A stretch of 64,000 bases of DNA from Borrelia turicatae 91E135 (lineage in GTDB: Bacteria; Spirochaetota; Spirochaetia; Borreliales; Borreliaceae): positions 853,331-917,330 of the forward strand of contig NC_008710.1 in NCBI RefSeq assembly GCF_000012085.2. Direction: 5' to 3'. The first letter of the stretch is position 1. Each line of letters opens with the position of its first letter. Of the stretch, positions 37,532 to 47,255 are shown piece by piece. Below the pieces are notes generated by a model. It saw only the letters and a program-made list of their open reading frames with translations. It searched no databases and was not told the origin of the DNA. Both the position numbers and the translations under genes were made by a program.

Positions 37532-38470
37532 ATGGAACGTTATGTTTCAATTGATGTTGGAGGTACTAATACTAAATATTCTCTTGTAGATAGTGGCGGT
37601 AATTTTCTTGATAAACATGAAGTTAAATCAGGTACTACTCCTGATGAGCAAGTTGGTATTTTAGTCAATGTAATTAATTCTTATAAAAGAGAAGAAAATA
37701 TTAAAGGTGTTGCAATTTGCATGCCTGGGTTTGTTGATCCTAAGGGCATTGTAATTAGAGTGAATGCTATTAAAGGATTTACTAATTATCCTTTAAAAGA
37801 AAGGCTTGAAGCCTTAACAGGGGTGAATGTTGAGATTGAAAATGATGCTAATTGTGTGGCTTTAGCAGAAAAATTTAAAGGTAATGCTATTCATTCTGAT
37901 GATTTTGTTGCGTTGACTCTTGGAACAGGCATTGGTGCTGGAATATTTATGAATGGAAAACTTTTGAGGGGATATTCTTTTATGTCTGGTGAAATTGGGT
38001 TTATGATAACCAGAGGGCTTGGAAATAATATTCCTTTTAATTGTAGATGGGAATCTATGGCTTCTGTTGCGGCCTTAAGGAGAAGGGTTGCTGAGCGTTT
38101 GGAAATGAAATTTGAAGAAGTTTCTGGAGAATATGTTTTTGAGCTTGCCGATAGTGGCAATATACATGCTAGGAATGAAATCGAGCATTTTTTTGAAACT
38201 TTATCATTTGGAATTTTTAATTTAACTTTTATTTTAAATCCTGAAAAAATCTTAATTGGAGGCGGAATAAGTTCACGATCGGATTTAATAAGTAGAATAT
38301 ATGATAAATTAGAAAATTTATGGTCTTTAGAATTGGCTCATATTTATAATAATGATATCAAGAAACTTGTTAGAGTGGAAACAACTAAATTTAATAATGA
38401 TTCTGGTAAAATCGGAGCATTATATCATTATTTTGTTGAAAATAAATTGTTATGTAATTTAAGTGTTTAG
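37532..38470 (+). CDS. ROK-family sugar kinase-like protein
   Basis: ROK proteins are sugar kinases (glucose, N-acetylmannosamine, fructose) or repressors. There is no DNA-binding domain, so a kinase is likelier. The 312-residue protein (ATG 37532, GGAG 6 bases upstream) has the phosphate-binding loop SIDVGGTNTKYSLVD, the catalytic ENDANCVALAE, and LTLGTGIGAGIFMNGKLLRG. Two features are atypical: the GExGH motif reads GEIGF, and the zinc-binding CxCGxxGC is missing, with only NCRWES left. A TATAAT lies at 37495-37500. cutC follows without a gap. Confidence 0.85.
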   Translation: MERYVSIDVGGTNTKYSLVDSGGNFLDKHEVKSGTTPDEQVGILVNVINSYKREENIKGVAICMPGFVDPKGIVIRVNAIKGFTNYPLKERLEALTGVNVEIENDANCVALAEKFKGNAIHSDDFVALTLGTGIGAGIFMNGKLLRGYSFMSGEIGFMITRGLGNNIPFNCRWESMASVAALRRRVAERLEMKFEEVSGEYVFELADSGNIHARNEIEHFFETLSFGIFNLTFILNPEKILIGGGISSRSDLISRIYDKLENLWSLELAHIYNNDIKKLVRVETTKFNNDSGKIGALYHYFVENKLLCNLSV

Positions 38471-39097
38471 ATGATAAGAGAAGCATGTGTTTTTAATATA
38501 TTAGAGGCTTTAAATGCTGTTAAGCTTGGTGCTGATAGAATTGAGCTTTGTGAAAATACGACTTGTGGAGGAACTACGCCTTCTTATGGCACCATAAAAG
38601 TTTTAAAGGAAAGGTTGGACGTTCCTATTGTTGTAATGATTAGACCAAGATGTGGGGGATTTGTGTATTCTAATTTAGAATTTCAAGCTATGAAGGAAGA
38701 TATTGAGCTTTGCAAGAGTCTTGGAGTGGAAGGTGTAGTTTTTGGAATTTTAAAGGATGATTGTGAAATTGACATAGATAGAACTAAAGACTTGCTAAGT
38801 TTATCTTACCCTTTAAAAGTTACTTTTCATAAAGCAGTTGATGAGACTTGTGATATTAGATCTTCTGTGGCTAATCTTTTAGATATTGGTGTTCATAGAA
38901 TATTGACTTCAGGAGGAGGATTTAAAGCGGAAGATTCACTTATGATCATTCAGGATTTAATATTGATGGCTGGAGAAAAATTAGAAATTGTTGTTGCAGG
39001 TAAAGTTAGTAAGGATAATGTTGATGCTATTGATACTATTCTAGGTGCGAAAGCTTATCATGGGAGGTTGATTGTTGGTAATTTAAGTTCATCTTAA
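38471..39097 (+). CDS. cutC: CutC-family protein
   Basis: CutC is a TIM-barrel family first linked to copper tolerance in E. coli, though its biochemical role is unsettled. The start (EACVFNILEALNAVKLGADRIELCEN), GGTTPSYGTIK, VMIRPRCGGFVYS, VTFHKAVDET and ILTSGGG are close family matches. At 208 residues it is about 40 shorter than E. coli CutC and stops after the strand AKAYHGRLIVGN. The ATG follows the ROK stop directly, so the two are co-translated, hinting at a link to sugar rather than copper metabolism (inference). Confidence 0.9.
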   Translation: MIREACVFNILEALNAVKLGADRIELCENTTCGGTTPSYGTIKVLKERLDVPIVVMIRPRCGGFVYSNLEFQAMKEDIELCKSLGVEGVVFGILKDDCEIDIDRTKDLLSLSYPLKVTFHKAVDETCDIRSSVANLLDIGVHRILTSGGGFKAEDSLMIIQDLILMAGEKLEIVVAGKVSKDNVDAIDTILGAKAYHGRLIVGNLSSS

Positions 39098-39215
39098 GGC
39101 TTATCGTTTTGTATGAATTTAAGGTCAAATTAAGTGAATATTTTAATATAAGAAGGGGTTTTAAAGTAAAGTTTGAATAAACAATTTGCATATGCTGATT
39201 TTGCCTTTTATTTTA

Positions 39216-40070
39216 TTAATAGTATGGTCTATTTGATTCAGATACTTGGGATTTTTCGTCTTTAGTTAGTATTAAACTTGTTATAAATTCTTTGATGCTT
39301 ATCTTGTTAACATTAAATTTAAGTTCTACGGTATTTTGATCTTTTATTCTAGTTTTTATAGGACTTGAGATTATTATTTTTGTCGTGCTTGCTAATAGGA
39401 TTGGTATTAGTTTCTTTGATAAAATAGATAGTATTGCTGGATTATCAGTATGTAAGTAAGCTTGTAAATTATAATCCTGGTCATTTTCACTGTTTGCAAT
39501 GAATATTCCCTTGTTGAAGGGAATACGATTTATTTTCTTTATGTTATTTGGCATTAGTTTAGCTATATCCTTTATCCAAAAGAATATTTCATTTTGATCA
39601 AGTATGTCAATATATTTTGTTGTTAGTATGTTTTCACTTTCCTGAGTTATTTCTTTTTGATTTATTAGAATTCCTTTTTTATTTTTAGTGGGAGTGATAT
39701 ATATATTTGAATTTTTTATTTTCCATTTTGGTTTTATAAATATGTTTCCATAGGATTCAAAATTTGAGTTATTTTGTATTCCCCAAAAGATATTTTTGGG
39801 GAAATTTCCTGTTATTATTACTGAGAAAGTTTCTGGATCTTTTGTGTAACTTAAGTATAAGTTACCAACAGTGTTAAGTCCGATTTTGTATTTGAATTTG
39901 AGTTCATTGTAGATGAATCTGTTTTTAGATAGATTTATGTAAGCGTATATGTCTGATGATGGGTCTAACAACATAATTGAAGAGATGTTGTTCTTAGGTG
40001 GACAGTAATTTAAAGTTTCACATCCTATAAAAAGGATAGCCATGAAAATTTTGATAATTAGTTTGACCAT
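39216..40070 (-). CDS. Predicted lipoprotein of unknown function
   Basis: I do not recognise a family; the position matches my memory of BB0832. [17 protein letters not shown] gives a lipobox-like LFIGC with Cys17. The mature part of about 268 residues has many short beta-type stretches ([43 protein letters not shown]) and a lysine/serine-rich end. The start overlaps the end of ileS by 13 bases. The 118-bp gap to the convergent cutC holds nothing I can identify. Confidence 0.75.
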   Translation of the reverse strand: MVKLIIKIFMAILFIGCETLNYCPPKNNISSIMLLDPSSDIYAYINLSKNRFIYNELKFKYKIGLNTVGNLYLSYTKDPETFSVIITGNFPKNIFWGIQNNSNFESYGNIFIKPKWKIKNSNIYITPTKNKKGILINQKEITQESENILTTKYIDILDQNEIFFWIKDIAKLMPNNIKKINRIPFNKGIFIANSENDQDYNLQAYLHTDNPAILSILSKKLIPILLASTTKIIISSPIKTRIKDQNTVELKFNVNKISIKEFITSLILTKDEKSQVSESNRPYY

Positions 40071-43000
40071 CTTTTGATACCTATCTTTATGAATATTGCA
40101 TCGTCAAGTTCTACGTTTGTTAATGCCTTTTCTTTATTAATTTCTATTTTGAGTGTTAAGGTTTCCGTTTTAATATAGCTTTCAAATTGATTTGTTATTT
40201 TCTTCAATATATCACTGTTATCTATGTATAGTATTATTCTGTCACTAACATTGAAATTATTTTCTTTTCTTAAATTTTGTACTTTTCTTATAAGTTCTCT
40301 TGAGAGTCCTTCTAAATATAATTCTTCTGTTATTAGTGCATCTAATCCAATTGTGACAGAATCTTCATTTATTATTTTTAAATTTTCTCTTTCATGTCTT
40401 TCTAAGATTATATCTTTTAGCGTAATATTATATGTATTTTCATTGATTTTAATTATATGTTTGTTACCATTTATTATTTTTAATATATCTTCGTTTGTTA
40501 GTTTCATTATTTCTAATGATCCTACTTTCATATTTACTCCAAGTTTACTTCCAAGTTCTCTAAAGTTTGCTTTTGCTTTGTAAGTTACAAGTTCTTCTTC
40601 ATTGGATTTGATTTTTATTTCTTTTGCGTTAATTTCTTCAAGTATTATTTCTTTCATTTCATTTAGTATTTGTTGTTCTTTTTGATCCTTGGTAACAACA
40701 TAGATTGTACTTATGGGTTTCCGTATTTTGATATTATGTGATGCTCTGAGTGCTCTTGCAATTGAAACAACTTTTCTTATAAAGTTCATTTTTTCTTCAA
40801 GATCTATGTTAATAAGTTTTTCAATTGCTTGTGGATATTTGTTTAGATGGATTGATTCTTTTTCATCTTTGGTCTTTAGATTTTGATAAATTTCTTCTGT
40901 TAAGAACGGGATAAATGGTGCAAGCATCAACATTAAGTTTTTTATTACATAATATAGCGTTTCATGGGCATCGATTTTATCATTATCATTCTCAGATTTC
41001 CAAAACCTTCTTCTTGATCTTCTGATATACCAATTATTTAGTTTGTCGATAAATGCAAGAAGTTCTTCTATTGATTTTGTTAAATTATATTTATCTATTT
41101 CTTCATTTAATATTTTTTTTAGACTTTCGATTTCGCTAACTATCCATTTATCAAGGATATTAGTTTTGTGTAGATTTATATTATTATTAGGTTCAAATTT
41201 GTCAATTATTGCATAAGTTATGAAAAATGAGTAAGCATTCCAGATAGGGATTATAATATTTTTTAAAACATCTTTAACCCCGTCATCGCTATACTTTAAA
41301 TCATCAGCTCTTATCACGGGACTCATTACTAGGTAAAGCCTTAGAGCATCAGCTCCAAATGTGTTTATTACTTCCATTGGATCTGTGTAATTTCTAAGTG
41401 ATTTTGACATTTTTCTTCCATCACTAGATAATACTAGTCCATTAACTATTACATTCTTAAACGCTGTGTTTTCAAAAAGTGCAGTTCCTAGGATTGTTAA
41501 TGTATAAAACCATCCTCTTGTTTGGTCTAGACCTTCTGCAATGAAATCAGCAGGGAAAATATTATGGAAGTTATCTTTATCTTTAAATGGATAATGCTTA
41601 CTTGCGTAGGGCATGGAACCAGATTCAAACCAGCAGTCTAAAACTTCACTTGTTCGAACATATACACCACCATATTCACTGGGCCAAGTAATTTTATCAA
41701 CTTTATCTTTATGTAAGTCATTCACCTTTTGTCCTGAAAGTCTCTCAAGTTCTTCTTTGGATCCTATACATATTTTGTTTCCTGTCTTTGAACATATCCA
41801 AACTGGTATTGGATTTCCCCAAAATCTGTTTCTGCTTATTGCCCAATCTCGTGCATTTTCTAGCCATTTGCCAAATCGTCCTTTTTTTAAGTGTGAGGGC
41901 ATCCAGTTTATTTGCTCATTTGATTTTATGAGTTTTTCTTTTATTGCTTCAATATTTACAAACCATGAGCTTATGGGTCTGTAAATTAGAGGTGAATTTG
42001 TTCTGTAGCAAAATGGATATCTGTGTAGAAAGTTTTCTCGTTTGAATAAAAGGTTCATTGATTTTAATTTTTCTATTATTTTATTATCTGCATCTTTAAC
42101 AAATAGTCCTTCAAAATCTTTTACTTCGTTTGTAAATCTGCACTCGGCATCTATAGGTGTTATCATGTCGGTTTTTGTATTATTTTTAAGTATGTTATAG
42201 TCTTCTTCTCCAAAGGGTGCGATATGTACTATTCCGGTTCCATCATCAGTTGTGACATATTCTGCTGTATGAATCTTGAAAGCCCCTTTATCCCGTTGGT
42301 TTAGGAAATAGTTAAATATGGGTTCATATTCTATTCCTTTAATATACTCACCTTTAAATTGTTCTATTACTGTATATGCTTTTTCATCTTTATAGTAGTG
42401 ATTTAACCTTTTTGTGCCGATTATAAATGTTTCATCTTTTTCCTTATCAAATATTTTAGAGTAATCTATATCTTTGCCGACAGCAATTCCAAGATTTGTA
42501 GGTAGTGTCCAAGGAGTTGTTGTCCATGCGAGTAAGTATTCATTTTTATCTTTGATTTTAAATTTTATAGTTAGTGATGGATCATGAATTTCCTTATATT
42601 CACCGAGATTAACCTCAAAGTTTGAGAGAGGAGTTGCAAGTTTCGGAGAATATGGTAGTACATAGTAGCTTTCATAAATTAAACCTTTATTGTAAAGTGT
42701 TTGGAATACCCACCATACAGATTCCATGAAGGTTGTATCCATTGTTTTGTAATTGTTTTCAAAGTCGATCCATCTGCCTAATCTTGAAATTGTTTTTTGC
42801 CATTCTTTTGTGTATCTAAGAACTATTTTCCTACATTCTTCATTAAATTTATCAATTCCATATTTTTCTATTTCGTATCTGCCAGAGATTTTTAAGGATT
42901 TTTCTACTTCATATTCTACGGGTAAGCCATGAGTATCCCATCCAAAATATCTCTTAACCTGTTTGCCTTTCATTGTTTTATATCTTGGAATGATATCTTT

Positions 43001-43192
43001 AATTGTATTTGGAACGAAGTGTCCAAAATGTGGAAGTCCTGTTGCAAATGGCGGTCCATCATAGAATGTAAATTCTTCACAACCTTCTCTTTGTTGTATT
43101 GATTTTTCGAAAATTTTATTGTCATTCCAAAATTTTAATATTCTCTCTTCTATCTTAGGGAAATTTACTTTGCTTTCTACTTTCTTGAACAT
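40058..43192 (-). CDS. ileS: Isoleucine--tRNA ligase
   Basis: Charges tRNA-Ile. The 1044-residue class I synthetase has the HIGH-type motif in [19 protein letters not shown], the signature [18 protein letters not shown], a CP1 editing domain ([19 protein letters not shown]), and KMSKS in [17 protein letters not shown]. The C-terminal helical domain is followed by a long tail, without the four-Cys zinc cluster of E. coli IleRS. The [13 protein letters not shown] form is that of the eukaryotic-like, type 2 IleRS. It overlaps the clpC stop by 16 bases and the following lipoprotein gene by 13. Confidence 0.97.
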   Translation of the reverse strand: MFKKVESKVNFPKIEERILKFWNDNKIFEKSIQQREGCEEFTFYDGPPFATGLPHFGHFVPNTIKDIIPRYKTMKGKQVKRYFGWDTHGLPVEYEVEKSLKISGRYEIEKYGIDKFNEECRKIVLRYTKEWQKTISRLGRWIDFENNYKTMDTTFMESVWWVFQTLYNKGLIYESYYVLPYSPKLATPLSNFEVNLGEYKEIHDPSLTIKFKIKDKNEYLLAWTTTPWTLPTNLGIAVGKDIDYSKIFDKEKDETFIIGTKRLNHYYKDEKAYTVIEQFKGEYIKGIEYEPIFNYFLNQRDKGAFKIHTAEYVTTDDGTGIVHIAPFGEEDYNILKNNTKTDMITPIDAECRFTNEVKDFEGLFVKDADNKIIEKLKSMNLLFKRENFLHRYPFCYRTNSPLIYRPISSWFVNIEAIKEKLIKSNEQINWMPSHLKKGRFGKWLENARDWAISRNRFWGNPIPVWICSKTGNKICIGSKEELERLSGQKVNDLHKDKVDKITWPSEYGGVYVRTSEVLDCWFESGSMPYASKHYPFKDKDNFHNIFPADFIAEGLDQTRGWFYTLTILGTALFENTAFKNVIVNGLVLSSDGRKMSKSLRNYTDPMEVINTFGADALRLYLVMSPVIRADDLKYSDDGVKDVLKNIIIPIWNAYSFFITYAIIDKFEPNNNINLHKTNILDKWIVSEIESLKKILNEEIDKYNLTKSIEELLAFIDKLNNWYIRRSRRRFWKSENDNDKIDAHETLYYVIKNLMLMLAPFIPFLTEEIYQNLKTKDEKESIHLNKYPQAIEKLINIDLEEKMNFIRKVVSIARALRASHNIKIRKPISTIYVVTKDQKEQQILNEMKEIILEEINAKEIKIKSNEEELVTYKAKANFRELGSKLGVNMKVGSLEIMKLTNEDILKIINGNKHIIKINENTYNITLKDIILERHERENLKIINEDSVTIGLDALITEELYLEGLSRELIRKVQNLRKENNFNVSDRIILYIDNSDILKKITNQFESYIKTETLTLKIEINKEKALTNVELDDAIFIKIGIKRWSN

Positions 43193-45432
43193 AAGATTTC
43201 CTTTTGTTTAATTTTTATATTATTTTGGTCTAAATATATTTTTATTAGATTAATATTGGGATTTTTGAATATTTGATTGATAATTTTTTCTTCTATTTGT
43301 TCTTTTATTGCATTTAAAATGCTTCTTGCTCCGGAATTTTTGTCATAATATTTGTTGATTATATGATTTTTAAGATTGTCATCAATCTCTATTTGAATAT
43401 TCTTTAGTCTAAATTTTTTAGTGAGTTCTTTGCAATAGTTGTTATAAATTAGGCTGAGGTCTTCTTCTTTTAAGATATTAAGAATTATTTTTTTTTGTAT
43501 TTTGTCTAGTAGTGATGATTTGAATCTTGTTTTAAGCTCATTGTTGATTTCGTTTTTGATATTTATATTATTGTCTGTTTTATTAAATCCAATACTTCCC
43601 TTTCCAAGTAGTGTTTTGGTACCAATAGATGTACTTAAAACAATAATGGTGTTTTTAAAGGATATTTTGTCTTCTTTACTACTAATTAGTTCTCCGTGCT
43701 CAAGTATTTGTTCTATGATAGTAAGCACAGAATTATGAGCATGTTCGATATTTTCAAGTATAATGAAGGCTCTAGGATTATGTTTTAATCTGTTTGTTAA
43801 AATGCCACCGTCAGCATAGCCTGTATATCCTGGATTCGTTCCTATTAATTTTGATATGGAAGTTTCTTCTCTATAGTCTGACATGTCTAGCTTTAGTATT
43901 GAGTTTTGATCTTCAATAATGATGCTTGATATTGTTTTTGCTATCATTGTCTTTCCGCTTCCGCTTGAACCTATTAGCAATATTGATGTTAAAGGTTGCG
44001 TATTATTATTGATTTCGAGTTTTGTTTTGACCATTTCTATAATTATTTCATTTATAGCACATTCTTGCCCAATTATTTTTTCTTTTATGTGTCTTGCTTC
44101 TGTTTTAAGCGTATCAATTTCTTCTTTGATGTTAGATTTTATCTTAATATTTAATAGTTCATCTGTTGCGCTTTTAATATCTTCTACATTGATTATTTTT
44201 TTATTTGTTTCTTTTTGCTTTTTTTGAGCCCCGGCAATATCAATTAGATCAATTGCTTTATCGGGAAATCTTTTGTTAATTAGATATTGTGATGATATCT
44301 TAATAACATTTTCTATGGCTTCTTTTTCATAAGTGACACCGTGATAATCTTCAAAGTTTTTTATTATGTTATTGATTATATTGAGAGTTTCTTTTTCATC
44401 GGGTTCTTTGATCGATATTGTTTGAAATCTTCTAGTAAATGCTTTATCTTTAGAAATATGTTTTCTATATTCATCATAAGTTGTTGCACCTATTATTTGT
44501 ATTGCAGAGCGAGACAAAACGGGTTTTAAAATATTTGCTGCGTCAATAGAGCCTTCAGAGTTTCCAGCTCCTATTAGAGTGTGTATTTCATCTATAAATA
44601 TTATTATGTCTTTATTGTTTTTAATGGATTTAATTATGTTATTTAATCTTTCTTCGAATTCTCCTCTATATTTTGTTCCTGAGACTAAGTCAGAAGTGTC
44701 AATTTGTAGTATTACTTTGTTTTGTAGTTGGTTCTTTATTTCTTTATTTGCAATTTTGATGGCAAGGCCTTCAACAATTGCCGTTTTGCCAACACCAGGT
44801 TCTCCTATTAAAATTGTGCTATTTTTGTTTCGTCTCTCAAGTATGTTTATTAGTGATTGAATTTCTTTTTCACGACCGATTAAAGGATTGAGTTTTTTTT
44901 CTTTTGCAAGTGTTGTCAAGTTTTTAACGTATTTATCAATTTCAAAATAGTCATTTGTAAGTCTTATTTCATCTTCGAATTCTTTGTATGTTTCAATTAA
45001 CCTTATTTTGTCTATACTTGCTATCATATTTTCTTCATTAAAGTTGAAGCTTAACTTATTAAGTTTATATTTCTTGAGAAGTTTTTTCGTTTTTAAGATT
45101 TGATAAAAAATCTCTTTTATACCTATTGAAGGTTTAGACTTAAACTCTTTTTTTGTTTGTTCAATAAGAATGAAAATTTCTCTGTTTATCTTTGGAATTA
45201 TAATTTCATTAGTACCAATTAAAACTTTTTCTAACTTTTCTATTTCACATAATGTATCTTGTTTGATATTTTTTAAAGTTTTGGTATCTATTTTTTTTAT
45301 TTCAGATTTTTTTGGACAAACTAATATAGACATTAATAAATGCCAAATTGAAACTTCTCTATTTTTATTTTTTCTAGCAACTTCTCTAGCGGCTACTTCG
45401 ACTAGGTTTATTAGGTTCTCTGCTATATTAAT
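43177..45432 (-). CDS. clpC: ClpC-type AAA+ unfoldase with non-canonical start and degenerate second ATPase module
   Basis: Clp unfoldases feed proteins to ClpP. The first conventional start is ATG 45333, but the same frame stays open to 45438 and the 33 extra residues ([20 protein letters not shown], then REVSIWHLL) are the first helix pair of a Clp N-domain. I therefore propose initiation at AUU 45432-45430, 10 bases after GGAG, overlapping the upstream TAA; this gives 751 residues. D1 is intact: [26 protein letters not shown]2 has GSSGSGKT but its Walker B reads [11 protein letters not shown] instead of LLDEIEKAH, sensor 1 is STSIG instead of TSNxG, and the arginine finger is Lys. An IGF loop (GSIGFNK) suggests ClpP binding. 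Confidence 0.85.
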   Translation of the reverse strand: MNIAENLINLVEVAAREVARKNKNREVSIWHLLMSILVCPKKSEIKKIDTKTLKNIKQDTLCEIEKLEKVLIGTNEIIIPKINREIFILIEQTKKEFKSKPSIGIKEIFYQILKTKKLLKKYKLNKLSFNFNEENMIASIDKIRLIETYKEFEDEIRLTNDYFEIDKYVKNLTTLAKEKKLNPLIGREKEIQSLINILERRNKNSTILIGEPGVGKTAIVEGLAIKIANKEIKNQLQNKVILQIDTSDLVSGTKYRGEFEERLNNIIKSIKNNKDIIIFIDEIHTLIGAGNSEGSIDAANILKPVLSRSAIQIIGATTYDEYRKHISKDKAFTRRFQTISIKEPDEKETLNIINNIIKNFEDYHGVTYEKEAIENVIKISSQYLINKRFPDKAIDLIDIAGAQKKQKETNKKIINVEDIKSATDELLNIKIKSNIKEEIDTLKTEARHIKEKIIGQECAINEIIIEMVKTKLEINNNTQPLTSILLIGSSGSGKTMIAKTISSIIIEDQNSILKLDMSDYREETSISKLIGTNPGYTGYADGGILTNRLKHNPRAFIILENIEHAHNSVLTIIEQILEHGELISSKEDKISFKNTIIVLSTSIGTKTLLGKGSIGFNKTDNNINIKNEINNELKTRFKSSLLDKIQKKIILNILKEEDLSLIYNNYCKELTKKFRLKNIQIEIDDNLKNHIINKYYDKNSGARSILNAIKEQIEEKIINQIFKNPNINLIKIYLDQNNIKIKQKEILCSRK

Positions 45433-47137
45433 ACTTTTCTATCTCCATTTTTATACTATTTATTATATCAAAAATATTGTTTTTTTGTTCGTATCTTGAA
45501 TATATGGATACATAAAATTTAATTTTTGACTCTGTTCCAGATGGCCTGATGGTTATTTCTATTTCGTTTTCTAATAAAAATTTTATTGCATTTGTAGTAT
45601 GCTTGTATTTTGTTATTTTATATACATTGCCATTCATATCGGTTTCTGTTAACTTTTTGTAGTCTAATTTTTTGATTATGTTAATTCCTGCAAAATTTTT
45701 TTTAATTTCGTTCCTAAAATTTGACATTAATTCTTCTCTTAAAAAGTCCCCATTACTTCCTTGAAAACTTTTATTAATTATAAAGTCTTCATAATATCCA
45801 AACTCTTTGTACATTTCTTGAAGATATTTTCCTATTGTTATTTGATTCTTTTTTAATGTCAACATTAAGTCGCAAAATCCTTTTATGGCTGAAAATGCGT
45901 CTTTATCTCTAGTTCCAGTTCCAATTAAGTATCCATAACTTTCTTCACATCCAAAAGTAAATTTTTTGTTTGGTTCTTTTGTTTTTATCTCATCTATTAA
46001 GTGCCCTATCCATTTAAATCCTGTATATGTTCTATATAATGTTGAGTTATATTTTTTTGCTATCTTATTTAGCATTGGTGTTGTAGTGAAAGAAGCTATC
46101 ACAAATACATTTTTAGGATTTTTTTCTCTAGATAATAAGTAATTCATTAAAATGCATGCAATTTGATTGCCATTTAGAGTTTTCCATTTTTTATCCTCAT
46201 TAAAGGCTATACCCATCCTATCAGCATCTGGGTCGGTTGCAAATGCAATATCACAGTTTTCTCTTTTTGCAAGTTCTATTACTTTGGACAGGGTAGTATG
46301 TTCTTCAGGATTAGGATAATTGACTGACGGAAATTCTGGGTCAGGGATTATTTGACTTTGTTCAATTAAAAGTTCTACTTTACTGCCTTTAAATAACTCC
46401 TTTATTATTGTTCCTCCTGTCCCGTGCAAAGGAGTATATGCTATTTTTAAATTTGTGTTTTTGCTTTTTTTATTGAAATCAGGAAATTCTTCATTTATTT
46501 TTTCTATGTATGCTATATCAATCTCATCATTAAGTTCTATTATTGCTTGCTTATTTATACCTTCTTCTTTTGTAAGTGTATTTTTAACATTAGATACTTT
46601 TTTGATTTCTGATATTATTCGTGTATCATGAGGAGGTATTATTTGAGCACCCCCTTTCCAATATACTTTATATCCATTGTATTCTTTTGTATTATGACTT
46701 GCTGTTATCATTATTCCAAGATCGCAATCTAATTTTCTAACTGTATATGATAACTGGGGTGTTGGCCTTAGATTTTTGTATATATAAACTTTAAGGCCAT
46801 TTGATGCAAAAATTTCTGCAGCGTCATATGCAAAATTTTTTGAGAAGTATCTTGAATCATAACTTATTACAACTTTAGGATTTTGTGTGATTTCAAGGAT
46901 GTAATTGGCAATTCCTTGACTTGCTTTTGTAATATTGTAGGTGTTGATATAGTATGTTCCAGCTCCAATGATGCCTCTCATTCCAGCGGTGCCAAATTCT
47001 AGATCTTTATAAAATCTATTGTACAGTTCTCTCTCATTATTTTCATTAAGTAATCTTATTGCTTCATCTTTAAAATATTTGTTTTTTTCAAGTTGAATGT
47101 ATTTTTCTACTTTTTTTTTAAGTTTATTATTTTTCAT
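45428..47137 (-). CDS. Phosphoglucomutase/phosphomannomutase family protein
   Basis: It interconverts hexose 1- and 6-phosphates. The 569-residue alpha-D-phosphohexomutase has GTAGMRGIIG near the N-terminus, the phosphoserine loop MITASHNTKEYNGYKVYW, the metal-binding loop TDPDADRMGIAF, the sugar-binding GCEESYGYLIG, and the phosphate-binding RPSGTESKIKFY. The length fits the PgcA-like bacterial/eukaryotic PGM2 branch. AAAGGA precedes the ATG. Its stop overlaps the proposed AUU start of clpC. Its divergent neighbour is uvrB. Confidence 0.93.
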   Translation of the reverse strand: MKNNKLKKKVEKYIQLEKNKYFKDEAIRLLNENNERELYNRFYKDLEFGTAGMRGIIGAGTYYINTYNITKASQGIANYILEITQNPKVVISYDSRYFSKNFAYDAAEIFASNGLKVYIYKNLRPTPQLSYTVRKLDCDLGIMITASHNTKEYNGYKVYWKGGAQIIPPHDTRIISEIKKVSNVKNTLTKEEGINKQAIIELNDEIDIAYIEKINEEFPDFNKKSKNTNLKIAYTPLHGTGGTIIKELFKGSKVELLIEQSQIIPDPEFPSVNYPNPEEHTTLSKVIELAKRENCDIAFATDPDADRMGIAFNEDKKWKTLNGNQIACILMNYLLSREKNPKNVFVIASFTTTPMLNKIAKKYNSTLYRTYTGFKWIGHLIDEIKTKEPNKKFTFGCEESYGYLIGTGTRDKDAFSAIKGFCDLMLTLKKNQITIGKYLQEMYKEFGYYEDFIINKSFQGSNGDFLREELMSNFRNEIKKNFAGINIIKKLDYKKLTETDMNGNVYKITKYKHTTNAIKFLLENEIEITIRPSGTESKIKFYVSIYSRYEQKNNIFDIINSIKMEIEKY

Positions 47138-47255
47138 ACTATTTTCCTTTATTTTATTATTTGAGAATCTATAATTAAATTATAGAATAATAAAGTATTA
47201 AGTATAGAATTAGTTATTATATTTTGAGTTACAATTTTTTTTCTTTGAGGTCTTC
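47138..47255. promoter_or_regulatory. Divergent intergenic region with palindromic -10 boxes
   Basis: At 47168-47186 a perfect palindrome with 9-base arms around a central A (TCTATAATT A AATTATAGA) contains TATAAT on both strands (47170-47175 for uvrB, 47184-47179 for the mutase gene). -35 boxes are weak on both sides. GAGG lies 6 bases before the uvrB ATG. Confidence 0.5.

Noticed and set aside
39098..39215. GCATATGC palindrome in the cutC-lipoprotein gap as an operator or terminator
   Set aside because: The palindrome is only 8 bases and the flanks do not pair or give a T-run, so chance is likely in this AT-rich DNA.
41613..41984. 123-codon + strand ORF opposite ileS
   Set aside because: It is a shadow of ileS with no ribosome site or domain.
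45170..45499. 109-codon + strand ORF opposite clpC and the mutase gene
   Set aside because: It is antisense to two well-supported genes and its hydrophobic make-up mirrors their coding bias.
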